Part shown: one piece after another, positions 57,158 to 64,000 of the stretch
Position numbering within the stretch: the stretch's first letter is position 1
Layout of the letters: each line of letters begins with the position of its first letter
Source: Bradyrhizobium sp. B124
GTDB taxonomy: Bacteria; Pseudomonadota; Alphaproteobacteria; Rhizobiales; Xanthobacteraceae
Assembly: GCF_038967635.1 (NCBI RefSeq)
Contig: NZ_CP152413.1
Location: 310,001-374,000, forward strand
Length of the DNA: 64,000 nt
Direction: 5' to 3'
Position numbers and translations under genes: made by a program
Notes under the pieces: model-generated
The model's input: only the letters and a program-made list of their open reading frames with translations
The model's database searches: none
What the model was told of the DNA's origin: nothing

Positions 57158-57670
57158 TCAATAACGACCACCATCGCGCTTTTGCTGTGTGAGCCATTCC
57201 GACAGCGTCCTCGTTTTTGATCGTGGATCGCCCGACGACCCTCGTCTGATACTGGTTCCGGAGCGATCCGACCGAAGCTTGGCTGATTCGGTTTCCACGA
57301 TCGCGTCTGCGGAAGCCGACGATCTCTCGGCAGCTTCTCTCTCGAGGCGCAGCTTCTTCAATCGCGCCATTTTGTCCCGCTCGGCCTCTGTCTCAGCTCC
57401 GTCGGACAACAGCGTCTTGTGGTGAGCAGTCTCTGCTGAACCCCGGACTCCGATGACGGTTGTCTCGCCAAGCGCCTTGCAGGCCTCGAGCCGATGTAAC
57501 CCCTCGAGCAAAACGAGGCGGCCCTCATCAGGCCGAACGAGAATGGGGACTTGTTGCCCAACCTCCAAAATACTCGCCGCGATTTCTTGAACGAGCTCAG
57601 GCCTGAGCGTTTTCCGTTTCTTAACGGGCACGTAAATCTGATCGATCGGAAGATTTTCCGGGTCGGGCAC
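57158..57670 (-). CDS. Stand-alone ParB/sulfiredoxin-fold protein
   Basis: 170 residues with a GTG start at 57670 (AGGGAG site). The ParB-N-like domain (residues ~5-95) carries the motif GLHRLEACKALGE (GxHR, as in ParB and sulfiredoxin) and QIYVPVKKRKTLRP at the start. The C-terminal ~70 residues are charged and helical with a Ser/Arg-rich tail; no ParB helix-turn-helix is evident. No parA, toxin or phage gene is near, so it is unlikely to be a chromosome partition protein. Function unknown. Confidence 0.75.
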   Translation of the reverse strand: MPDPENLPIDQIYVPVKKRKTLRPELVQEIAASILEVGQQVPILVRPDEGRLVLLEGLHRLEACKALGETTVIGVRGSAETAHHKTLLSDGAETEAERDKMARLKKLRLEREAAERSSASADAIVETESAKLRSDRSGTSIRRGSSGDPRSKTRTLSEWLTQQKRDGGRY

Positions 57671-57777
57671 AGTGTTACTCCCTACTCAGGATCCGTCCAA
57701 AATGCGGTATAAGGATGAAGCGCTACACCGCCAAGGCATTTCTCAAACTGAGCTCGAGGGCCAGCGCTAGTCAGGTC

Positions 57778-57850
57778 GCCCCGGCAAACAGCGCGCGCTC
57801 GGCTTCCACCGTCTCGTAGACACAGTCCGCCACGGCGCTGCTACGGGGCG
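57778..57850 (-). pseudogene. Relic of a LysR gene 3' end
   Basis: Read on the minus strand this gives AVADCVYETVEAERALFAGA and a stop, matching the C-terminal AVADYIYETVEAERALFSGA of the LysR protein encoded at 59864-60778. At the DNA level 44 of 50 bases agree between 57791-57840 and 59881-59930. The rest of the copy is gone. Confidence 0.8.
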
Positions 57851-57866
57851 GGCCGCGAACTGGCGA

Positions 57867-59438
57867 TCAGTCCGGAAGCCCCGCTTCGCGAAGGCCCTTG
57901 GCAAAAAGCGCAAGATGCTCTGCCCGGCGGAATGGGGCCAGATCCCCCAGATTGGAGATGCGCAAATCGGGATTGCGTTCGCGTACGCGTGCGATGCCTT
58001 CCCGTGCTCGCTCGAGGCGTCCAGTGAACGCATTGCTGGCCGCGAACATGCAGATTGCCAGCAGGAAATCCGGATTGTCGCGCAGCGCTTTCTCGGCCGA
58101 TGACAGCGCCATGTCGTAACGGCCCGAGAGAAAGTGAGCATAGGACACGGCTGCGTGCATTGTGTGCATCGCCGGATCGAGCGGGCTCAGGCGCATGGCG
58201 CGCGCAGCGTAGTCAAGCGCGAGGTCGGGCTCGCCTCCAAAAGCTCTCACCCAGGCACCAAGATTCCAGGCTTGCGCCAGGTTCGGATTGATCGCCAGTC
58301 CGCGATCGACGAATGCGATAGCATCGTCGAACTCATGGGCGATAAAGGCGAGCACGTAGGCACCCATGCACATCGCTGCCGGGTCATCTGCTCCCAGATG
58401 CACTGCTTTCCGGCCGAGCCGCGTAGCTTCGGCCGATTCCTGGACAGTATCGATCATCCAGCGGCGTGCCTTGCGTTGGATGTAGCACCACCCGGCCATG
58501 CCATAAGCGCACGCCAGACCGGGGTCGAGCTCGATCGCCTTGCGAAAGAGCAGGAGCGCTTCGTTGTTGGTTTCTCTGGTCCATCGACGAACGCGCGCCA
58601 GGCCACGCAGGTAATAGTCGTATGCATCCAGATTCTCGGTTGGCTTGCGCCTGGCCCGCTTGATTTCCTCGCGTTGCAGCATGGGCGCGATTGCGCCGAC
58701 GACGGTCGAGGTCACCTGGTCCTGCAGATCGAAGACATCTTCGAGCGCACCATCAAAGCGGTCAGCCCAGAGATGTGCGCCGGTCTCGGCATCGATGAGC
58801 TGGCCGGCGATGCGAATGCGATTTCCGGCCTTGCGCACGCTCCCTTCGAGGACATAGCGCACCGCGAGTTCGCGGCCAACCTGTTTGACGTCCACGGACC
58901 GGCCCTTGTAGGTGAAACTCGAATTGCGCGCGATCACGAGCAGCCAGCGAAACCGCGACAATGCCATCGTGATGTCCTCCACGATGCCGTCGGCGAAGTA
59001 CTCCTGCTCCGGGTCGGCACTGAGGTTCTGGAACGGCAGCACGGCAATGGATGGCTTGTCGGGAAGCTTGGGGAGCGCCTGCGGTGGTTCGGCCGGGGCG
59101 CCGGCCGTCGCCGCGCCTGCCGGCGCGTGCTCCTCGCGGACCGCACCGACGAACCGGAAGCCTCTGCGCGGCAGGGTCTTGATGAGGCGCTGCTCATCGC
59201 CGGAATCGCCGATTGCGCTGCGCGCGGCGTTGAGGCGCGTGGTCAGGGCTGCGTCCGACACGCTGCGTCCGTTCCAGATGGCGTCGATGACGTTGTCCTT
59301 GCTGACGACGCGCTCCCGGTTGCGGATCAGGAAGTCGAGCAGGTCGAATACCTGTGGCGCGACGGCGACCATGTCCGTTCCGCGATGCAACTCGCGGCGG
59401 CCCGTGTCGAGTGCGTACTCCTCAAAGAGATAGCGCAA
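57867..59438 (-). CDS. CadC-like transcriptional regulator with TPR domain
   Basis: 523 residues from a TTG start at 59438; the frame is open further back but lacks family match. N-terminal OmpR-type winged helix (VAVAPQVFDLLDFLIRNRER; DAALTTRLNAARSAIGD; KTLPRRGFRFVG), then a FlgO/adenylate-cyclase-associated region (IAVLPFQNLSADPEQEYFAD; HLWADRFDG), and TPR repeats from about residue 300 to the end. No membrane helix is evident, so it is probably cytoplasmic. Divergent from the DUF1127 gene. Confidence 0.85.
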   Translation of the reverse strand: MRYLFEEYALDTGRRELHRGTDMVAVAPQVFDLLDFLIRNRERVVSKDNVIDAIWNGRSVSDAALTTRLNAARSAIGDSGDEQRLIKTLPRRGFRFVGAVREEHAPAGAATAGAPAEPPQALPKLPDKPSIAVLPFQNLSADPEQEYFADGIVEDITMALSRFRWLLVIARNSSFTYKGRSVDVKQVGRELAVRYVLEGSVRKAGNRIRIAGQLIDAETGAHLWADRFDGALEDVFDLQDQVTSTVVGAIAPMLQREEIKRARRKPTENLDAYDYYLRGLARVRRWTRETNNEALLLFRKAIELDPGLACAYGMAGWCYIQRKARRWMIDTVQESAEATRLGRKAVHLGADDPAAMCMGAYVLAFIAHEFDDAIAFVDRGLAINPNLAQAWNLGAWVRAFGGEPDLALDYAARAMRLSPLDPAMHTMHAAVSYAHFLSGRYDMALSSAEKALRDNPDFLLAICMFAASNAFTGRLERAREGIARVRERNPDLRISNLGDLAPFRRAEHLALFAKGLREAGLPD

Positions 59439-59608
59439 GCTGCGAATCCCTTGGGTGTGCCTCCGACGATCGTCGTGAGGCGCCTTGGCACCGCTTGGAG
59501 TGCCAAGAATAAGCCGCTGGTGAGGAAAATGTAAGCAGCGTGTTAAGCGCGCGCGTTCATGCCGCGGCACCTTGTCTGGGTGGATGAACGTATCCTGGAG
59601 GTGCTGCA

Positions 59609-59848
59609 ATGAGCACGATCTACGGTCCAACGAGTTCAGCCCAGGCGGTCGCATCGACGCCGCGGATATTCAGTGCTTTCAAGGGCTTTTGGGATGCAGT
59701 TCAGGAATGGCGCAAATGGGAGCGGCTTCGTTCCGATCTCTGCAGCCTGAGTGATCGGGAGCTAATGGACATCGGGATCTCGCGTGGTGAGGTCGACTAT
59801 GTAGCATCGAACCGGGATACGGACCCGCGAGGCATTCGATCCGTCTGA
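59609..59848 (+). CDS. DUF1127-domain small protein
   Basis: 79 residues with a GGAGG site. C-terminal DUF1127 motif LCSLSDRELMDIGISRGEVD preceded by a basic/aromatic helix (WDAVQEWRKWERLRS). DUF1127 proteins of 40-80 residues in alphaproteobacteria are linked to phosphate and carbon metabolism and RNA turnover. Control by the divergent CadC-like regulator is possible. Confidence 0.88.
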   Translation: MSTIYGPTSSAQAVASTPRIFSAFKGFWDAVQEWRKWERLRSDLCSLSDRELMDIGISRGEVDYVASNRDTDPRGIRSV

Positions 59849-59863
59849 CGATGTCGGTGAGCC

Positions 59864-60778
59864 CTACGCCCCGCTGAACAGCGCGCGCTCGGCCTCCACG
59901 GTCTCGTAGATGTAGTCCGCCACGGCGCGGATGCGGGCGAGGTCCTTGCTGTCGGCGTGCATCAGGAGCCAGAAGGTGCGCGAGATCCGCACCTCGTCGC
60001 GCAGCACCGGCTGCAACTCAGGGTGGGCGGACGCCATGAAGTGCGGCAGCACGGCGATGCCGAAGCCGGCGATGGTGGCGTTGAGCTGTGCGATCAGGTT
60101 GGCGCTGCGGAATTTGGCCGAGATCTTCGGCGAGACCAGCGGCAGATAGTCCAGTTCCGGCGTGAACAGCAGTTCCTCGATGTAGCCGACGAAGCGGTGC
60201 TTCGGCAGGTCGGCACGCGCGGCGATCTTTGGCGCCTGCGCCAGATAGCCGGGTGCGGCATAAAGCCCGAGCGTGTAGTCGAGCAGTTTGCGGCCGACGA
60301 TGCGGCCCTCCTTCGGCATGGTCAGGCTGATCGCGATATCGGCCTCGCGCTTGGAGAGCGAGAACAGCCGCGCGGTGGCGACGAGCTGCAGATCGAGATC
60401 GGGATACCGCTCGGTGAACTTGACCAGCCGCGAGGCCAGGAAATGGCTGCCGAAGCCGTCGGGCGCGCCGATCCGCACCGTGCCGGTGAGATGCGCGCGC
60501 GAGCCGCCGACCGCCTCCTGGTTGGCGACGATGGTCGATTCCATCGCCTCGGCGCTGTCCGCGACGCGCTGGCCGGCCTCGGTCAGCAGGTAGCCGGTCT
60601 TGCGGCGATCAAACAGTTTTGCGGAGAGGTGGCGCTCCAGCCGGTCGACACGCCGGATCACTGTGGCATGATCGACGCCGAGCTGCTTGGCGGCAGCCGA
60701 CACCGACCCGCCGCGCACGATGGACAGCACGAAACGGAAGTCGTCCCAGTCGATCGTGTCGCCGCCTTGATCCTGCAT
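59864..60778 (-). CDS. LysR-family transcriptional regulator (likely of the valine operon)
   Basis: 304 residues from the ATG at 60778; the longer frame would run across the operator at 60795-60828. HTH DWDDFRFVLSIVRGGSVSAA; LGVDHATVIRRVDRLERHL; effector-binding domain follows. Divergent from mmsA with 120 bases between, so it most likely controls valine degradation. Its 3' end is duplicated at 57778-57850. Confidence 0.92.
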   Translation of the reverse strand: MQDQGGDTIDWDDFRFVLSIVRGGSVSAAAKQLGVDHATVIRRVDRLERHLSAKLFDRRKTGYLLTEAGQRVADSAEAMESTIVANQEAVGGSRAHLTGTVRIGAPDGFGSHFLASRLVKFTERYPDLDLQLVATARLFSLSKREADIAISLTMPKEGRIVGRKLLDYTLGLYAAPGYLAQAPKIAARADLPKHRFVGYIEELLFTPELDYLPLVSPKISAKFRSANLIAQLNATIAGFGIAVLPHFMASAHPELQPVLRDEVRISRTFWLLMHADSKDLARIRAVADYIYETVEAERALFSGA

Positions 60779-60794
60779 TTCCGCACATCTAAGG

Positions 60795-60828
60795 TGCAAT
60801 TTATCGGACTTGAATCCTATAAAATGCA
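60795..60828. promoter_or_regulatory. Candidate LysR operator between the LysR gene and mmsA
   Basis: TGCAATTTATCGG (60795-60807) and CCTATAAAATGCA (60816-60828) are inverted repeats agreeing at 11 of 13 positions, with an 8-base spacer. Placed about 70 bases before mmsA, fitting a LysR activator/repressor site. Confidence 0.65.
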
Positions 60829-60898
60829 GGGTCATTAGGGTTTGTAAAGCGATCTCGCCGCGAGGAGCGGCGATTCACGTCTCCAAGGGAGGATATTC

Positions 60899-62395
60899 AT
60901 GCGCTCGATCGGACATTTCATCGGTGGCAAGGAGGTCAAGGGCACCTCGGGGCGTACAGCGGACGTCTTCGAGCCGATGACCGGTGACGTCCAGGCCAAG
61001 GTGGCGCTGGCCTCCAAGGCCGAAGTTCGCGCCGCGGTTGAGAACGCCCGCGCGGCGCAGGGTGAATGGGCCGCCACCAACCCGCAGCGCCGCGCCCGCG
61101 TGATGATGAAATTCGTCGAGCTGGTGCAGCGCGACTATGACAAGCTCGCCGAGCTTTTGGCGCGCGAGCACGGCAAGACCGTTCCCGACGCCAAGGGCGA
61201 CATCCAGCGCGGCCTCGAGGTCGCCGAGTTCGCCTGCGGCATCCCGCATCTGATGAAGGGCGAATACACCGAAGGCGCCGGCCCCGGCATCGACATCTAT
61301 TCGATGCGGCAGCCGCTCGGCGTTGTCGCCGGCATCACCCCGTTCAACTTCCCGGCGATGATCCCGATGTGGAAGTTCGCGCCCGCGATCGCCTGCGGCA
61401 ATGCCTTCATCCTCAAGCCGTCGGAGCGCGATCCGGGTGTGCCGATGATGCTTGCCGAACTGATGATCGAAGCGGGCCTGCCGGCCGGCATCCTCAACGT
61501 CGTCAACGGTGACAAGGAAGCGGTCGACGCCATCCTCGACGATCCCGACGTCAAGGCGATCGGCTTCGTCGGCTCGACCCCGATCGCGCAGTACATCTAC
61601 GAGCGCGCCGCGCAGACCGGCAAGCGCTGCCAGTGCTTCGGCGGCGCCAAGAACCACGCCATCATCATGCCGGACGCCGACATGGACCAGGCGGTCGACG
61701 CGCTGATCGGCGCCGGCTACGGCTCGGCCGGCGAGCGCTGCATGGCGGTGTCGGTCGCGGTGCCCGTCGGCAAGACCACTGCCGACCGGCTGATGGAAAA
61801 GCTGATCCCGCGTGTCGAATCGCTCAAGATCGGCACCTCGGTCGATCCGTCGGCCGACTACGGTCCGCTGGTGACCCGCGAGGCGGTCGAGAAGGTCAAG
61901 AGCTACATCGACATCGGCGTCAAGGAAGGCGCGACGCTCGCGGTCGACGGCCGCGGCTTCAAGATGCAGGGCTACGAGAACGGCTTCTATCTCGGCGGTT
62001 CGCTGTTCGACAACGTCACCAAGGACATGCGGATCTACAAGGAAGAAATCTTCGGCCCGGTGCTCTCGGTGGTGCGCGCCAAGGACTATCACGAGGCGCT
62101 GGCGCTGCCGTCCGACCACGACTACGGCAACGGCGTTGCGATCTTCACCCGCGACGGCGACGCGGCGCGCGATTTCGCGGCCAAGGTCAATGTCGGCATG
62201 GTCGGCGTCAACGTGCCGATCCCGGTGCCGATCGCCTATTACACCTTCGGCGGCTGGAAGAAGTCCGGCTTCGGCGATCTCAACCAGCACGGTCCGGACT
62301 CGGTACGCTTCTACACCAAGACCAAGACGGTGACCTCGCGCTGGCCGTCCGGCGTCAAGGACGGCGCGGAGTTCTCGATCCCGACGATGAAGTGA
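60899..62395 (+). CDS. mmsA: CoA-acylating methylmalonate-semialdehyde dehydrogenase
   Basis: 498 residues with GGGAGGA upstream. Aldehyde dehydrogenase fold; the catalytic Cys is in GSAGERCMAVSV, and FNFPAMIPMWKFAPAIACGN and the NAD loop GSTPIAQYIYERA are typical. It turns methylmalonate semialdehyde plus CoA into propionyl-CoA and CO2 in valine degradation (and in inositol breakdown). The following valine-pathway genes favour the former. Confidence 0.93.
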   Translation: MRSIGHFIGGKEVKGTSGRTADVFEPMTGDVQAKVALASKAEVRAAVENARAAQGEWAATNPQRRARVMMKFVELVQRDYDKLAELLAREHGKTVPDAKGDIQRGLEVAEFACGIPHLMKGEYTEGAGPGIDIYSMRQPLGVVAGITPFNFPAMIPMWKFAPAIACGNAFILKPSERDPGVPMMLAELMIEAGLPAGILNVVNGDKEAVDAILDDPDVKAIGFVGSTPIAQYIYERAAQTGKRCQCFGGAKNHAIIMPDADMDQAVDALIGAGYGSAGERCMAVSVAVPVGKTTADRLMEKLIPRVESLKIGTSVDPSADYGPLVTREAVEKVKSYIDIGVKEGATLAVDGRGFKMQGYENGFYLGGSLFDNVTKDMRIYKEEIFGPVLSVVRAKDYHEALALPSDHDYGNGVAIFTRDGDAARDFAAKVNVGMVGVNVPIPVPIAYYTFGGWKKSGFGDLNQHGPDSVRFYTKTKTVTSRWPSGVKDGAEFSIPTMK

Positions 62396-62405
62396 TTTCC
62401 TCAAC

Positions 62406-62490
62406 CGTCATTGCGAGGAGCGCAGCGACGAAGCAATCCATTCTTTCCCGGTGCGGAGACGTGGATTGCTTCGCTTCGCTCGCAATGACG
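62406..62490. repeat. Palindromic repeat, family B, copy 3
   Basis: CGTCATTGCGAGGAGCGCAG...GAAGCAATCCATT and GTGGATTGCTTCG...CTCGCAATGACG. It lies between mmsA and the acyl-CoA dehydrogenase gene within one operon, and may add a processing or attenuation stem. Confidence 0.85.
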
Positions 62491-62501
62491 AGGAGGTAGC
62501 A

Positions 62502-63662
62502 ATGGCAGGCGGCGAGATGCAGTTCGCTCTCAACGAGGACCAGATCGCAGTTCGCGACATGGCGCGAGCGTTTGCGGCGGAGAAGATCGCGCCGCACGCG
62601 CTCGAATGGGACGAGAAGAAGCACTTTCCGGTCGACGTGATGCGCGAGGCCGCTGGCCTCGGCATCGGCGGCATCTACATCAAGGACGATGTCGGCGGCT
62701 CGGCGATGACGCGGTTCGACGCCGCGCTGATCTTCGAGGCCTTGGCGACGGGCTGCCCGACCACGTCGGCCTTCATCTCGATCCACAACATGGCGTCCTG
62801 GATGATCGATGCCTATGGCAACGACACCCAGCGCCACAGATGGCTGCCGAAGCTCTGCACCATGGAGCTGCTCGCCAGCTACTGCCTCACCGAGCCGGGC
62901 GCCGGCTCCGACGCCGCTGCGCTGCGCACCCGCGCGGTGCGCGACGGCGATCATTACATCCTCAACGGCCAGAAGCAGTTCATCTCCGGCGCCGGCAGCA
63001 CCGACCTGCTGGTGGTGATGGTGCGCACCGGCGGCGACGGCCCCGGCGGCGTCTCGACGATCGTCGTCGACGGCAAGACGCCGGGCGTGTCGTTCGGCGC
63101 CAATGAGCGCAAGATGGGCTGGAATGCGCAGCCGACCCGCGCGGTCGTATTCGAGAACGCGCGCGTGCCGGTCGAAAACCGGCTCGGCGAGGAGGGCATC
63201 GGCTTCAAGATCGCGATGGCCGGCCTCGATGGCGGCCGTCTCAACATCGCAGCGTGCTCGCTCGGCGGTGCGCAGACGGCGCTCGACAAGGCGCTGGCCT
63301 ACATGAAGGACCGCAAGGCGTTTGGAAAGCGGCTCGACGAGTTCCAGGCGCTGCAGTTCAAGATCGCCGACATGGCGACCGAGCTGGAAGCCGCACGCAC
63401 TTTTCTGTGGCGCGCAGCCGCGGCGCTCGACCGCAAGGATGCTGACGCGTCCATGCTGTGCGCGATGGCGAAACGGTTCGGCACCGATGTCGGCTTCGAG
63501 GTCGCCAACCAGGCGCTGCAATTGCATGGCGGCTACGGCTACCTCAGCGAATACGGAGTCGAGAAGATCGTGCGCGATCTGCGCGTGCATCAGATCCTCG
63601 AAGGCACCAATGAAATCATGCGGCTGATCGTGTCGCGCAAGTTGATTGAGGGCGCGCGATGA
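62502..63662 (+). CDS. Isobutyryl-CoA dehydrogenase-like acyl-CoA dehydrogenase
   Basis: 386 residues from the ATG at 62502 with a perfect AGGAGG; the longer frame is family B repeat sequence. ACAD fold: YCLTEPGAGSDAAALRTRAV and LNGQKQFISGAGST bind FAD, and QLHGGYGYLSEYGVEKIVRD is the C-terminal signature. It oxidises a short branched acyl-CoA; position between mmsA and the hydrolase gene points to isobutyryl-CoA. Its stop overlaps the next start (ATGA). Confidence 0.9.
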   Translation: MAGGEMQFALNEDQIAVRDMARAFAAEKIAPHALEWDEKKHFPVDVMREAAGLGIGGIYIKDDVGGSAMTRFDAALIFEALATGCPTTSAFISIHNMASWMIDAYGNDTQRHRWLPKLCTMELLASYCLTEPGAGSDAAALRTRAVRDGDHYILNGQKQFISGAGSTDLLVVMVRTGGDGPGGVSTIVVDGKTPGVSFGANERKMGWNAQPTRAVVFENARVPVENRLGEEGIGFKIAMAGLDGGRLNIAACSLGGAQTALDKALAYMKDRKAFGKRLDEFQALQFKIADMATELEAARTFLWRAAAALDRKDADASMLCAMAKRFGTDVGFEVANQALQLHGGYGYLSEYGVEKIVRDLRVHQILEGTNEIMRLIVSRKLIEGAR

Positions 63663-64000
63663 ATGATGTGGCCGCTGCCGAAGGCGACCTGATTGCGCGC
63701 AAGGAAGGGGCGGCCGGCATCATCCGGCTCAACCGGCCGAAGGCGATCAATGCCGTGACATTGGAGATGTTTCACGACATCGACAGGGCGCTCGACGCGT
63801 TCGAGGCCGATCCTGATGTCGCGGTCATCGTGCTGGAAGGGGCCGGCGAGCGCGGCCTGTGTGCCGGCGGCGATATCCGCGCGCTCTGGGAAAGCTCGAA
63901 GGTCAAGGGCGACCTCGGCAAGATCCTGTGGCGCGACGAGTACATCCTCAACGCGCGGATCAAGCATTTCCCAAAACCCTATGTCGCCTTCATGGACGGC
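63659..64000 (+). CDS. 3-hydroxyisobutyryl-CoA hydrolase-like protein (3' end outside window)
   Basis: 114 residues visible, running off the window end. Crotonase fold start: GIIRLNRPKAINAVTLEMFH and the oxyanion loop LCAGGDIRALWESS, with KILWRDEYILNARIKHFPKP typical of the HIBCH branch rather than plain enoyl-CoA hydratases. It frees 3-hydroxyisobutyrate from CoA in valine degradation, matching its neighbours. ATGA overlap with the dehydrogenase. Confidence 0.85.
   Translation, partial: MNDVAAAEGDLIARKEGAAGIIRLNRPKAINAVTLEMFHDIDRALDAFEADPDVAVIVLEGAGERGLCAGGDIRALWESSKVKGDLGKILWRDEYILNARIKHFPKPYVAFMDG

Noticed and set aside
60779..60835. Longer LysR start at 60835
   Set aside because: It would put the coding start across the strong inverted repeat at 60795-60828 and adds no family sequence.
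62451..62501. Upstream extension of the isobutyryl-CoA dehydrogenase gene
   Set aside because: These codons are family B repeat sequence; the ATG at 62502 has a perfect AGGAGG.

Overview
The window reads as a chromosomal segment of a high-GC alphaproteobacterium, most likely Bradyrhizobium or a close relative. This is inferred from codon use, the gene families present (IalB, DUF3734 patatin next to acetoacetate decarboxylase, many acyl-CoA genes) and the dense scatter of palindromic repeats. Nothing in the window (rRNA or marker gene) proves the genus. I saw no tRNA, rRNA, CRISPR array, prophage or intact insertion sequence.

Layout. 1-849: 3' end of an arylsulfatase-like gene. 989-6555: IalB-family protein, an RND efflux pump with its adaptor, and a divergent MarR regulator with a candidate operator. 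6678-12695: a complete TonB iron-uptake module (catecholate-type receptor, PKHD hydroxylase, ExbB, ExbD, TonB) behind an array of TTAGAA repeats that resembles an Irr/ICE control region. 12810-17419: orphan amino-acid-type binding protein, small membrane protein, M50 peptidase, and a DMT exporter divergent from a LysR gene. 17479-29519: a sugar or sugar-acid locus with two SDRs, an IlvD/Edd dehydratase, a LacI regulator, a full ABC sugar importer, a DenD-like dehydrogenase, a KDG kinase and a KDPG aldolase. Two similar LacI-type sites link its two halves.

29657-37866: acyl-CoA catabolism genes (SCP-x-like thiolase, acyl-CoA ligase, family III CoA transferase, acyl-CoA dehydrogenase, a thiolase-fold protein lacking the nucleophile Cys and coupled to a DUF35 protein, and a CMD-like protein). 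The substrate is unknown. 38078-39937: glutaminase fused to STAS and cyclic-nucleotide domains. 40224-43039: BCCP, IclR regulator and carboxyltransferase of an acyl-CoA carboxylase, without a biotin carboxylase. 43156-47963: patatin, acetoacetate decarboxylase, MFS transporter, thiolase.

47964-55663 is the most plastic part. It holds a gene-free 1-kb nest of repeats with a strongly folded element, small hypothetical genes, an MFS transporter, a cluster of palindromic repeats, a YdeP-like molybdopterin oxidoreductase and an enoyl-CoA hydratase. 55797-59848: thioesterase, TetR regulator, stand-alone ParB-like protein, CadC/TPR regulator and DUF1127 protein. A relic of a LysR 3' end shows past duplication here. 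59864-64000: LysR regulator divergent from a valine-degradation operon (mmsA, isobutyryl-CoA dehydrogenase, 3-hydroxyisobutyryl-CoA hydrolase, cut by the window end), with a strong inverted repeat between them.

No completely new multi-gene system is obvious. The best leads are the folded element near 48356-48463, the Cys-less thiolase/DUF35 pair, the sugar-acid locus of unknown substrate, and several candidate operators.
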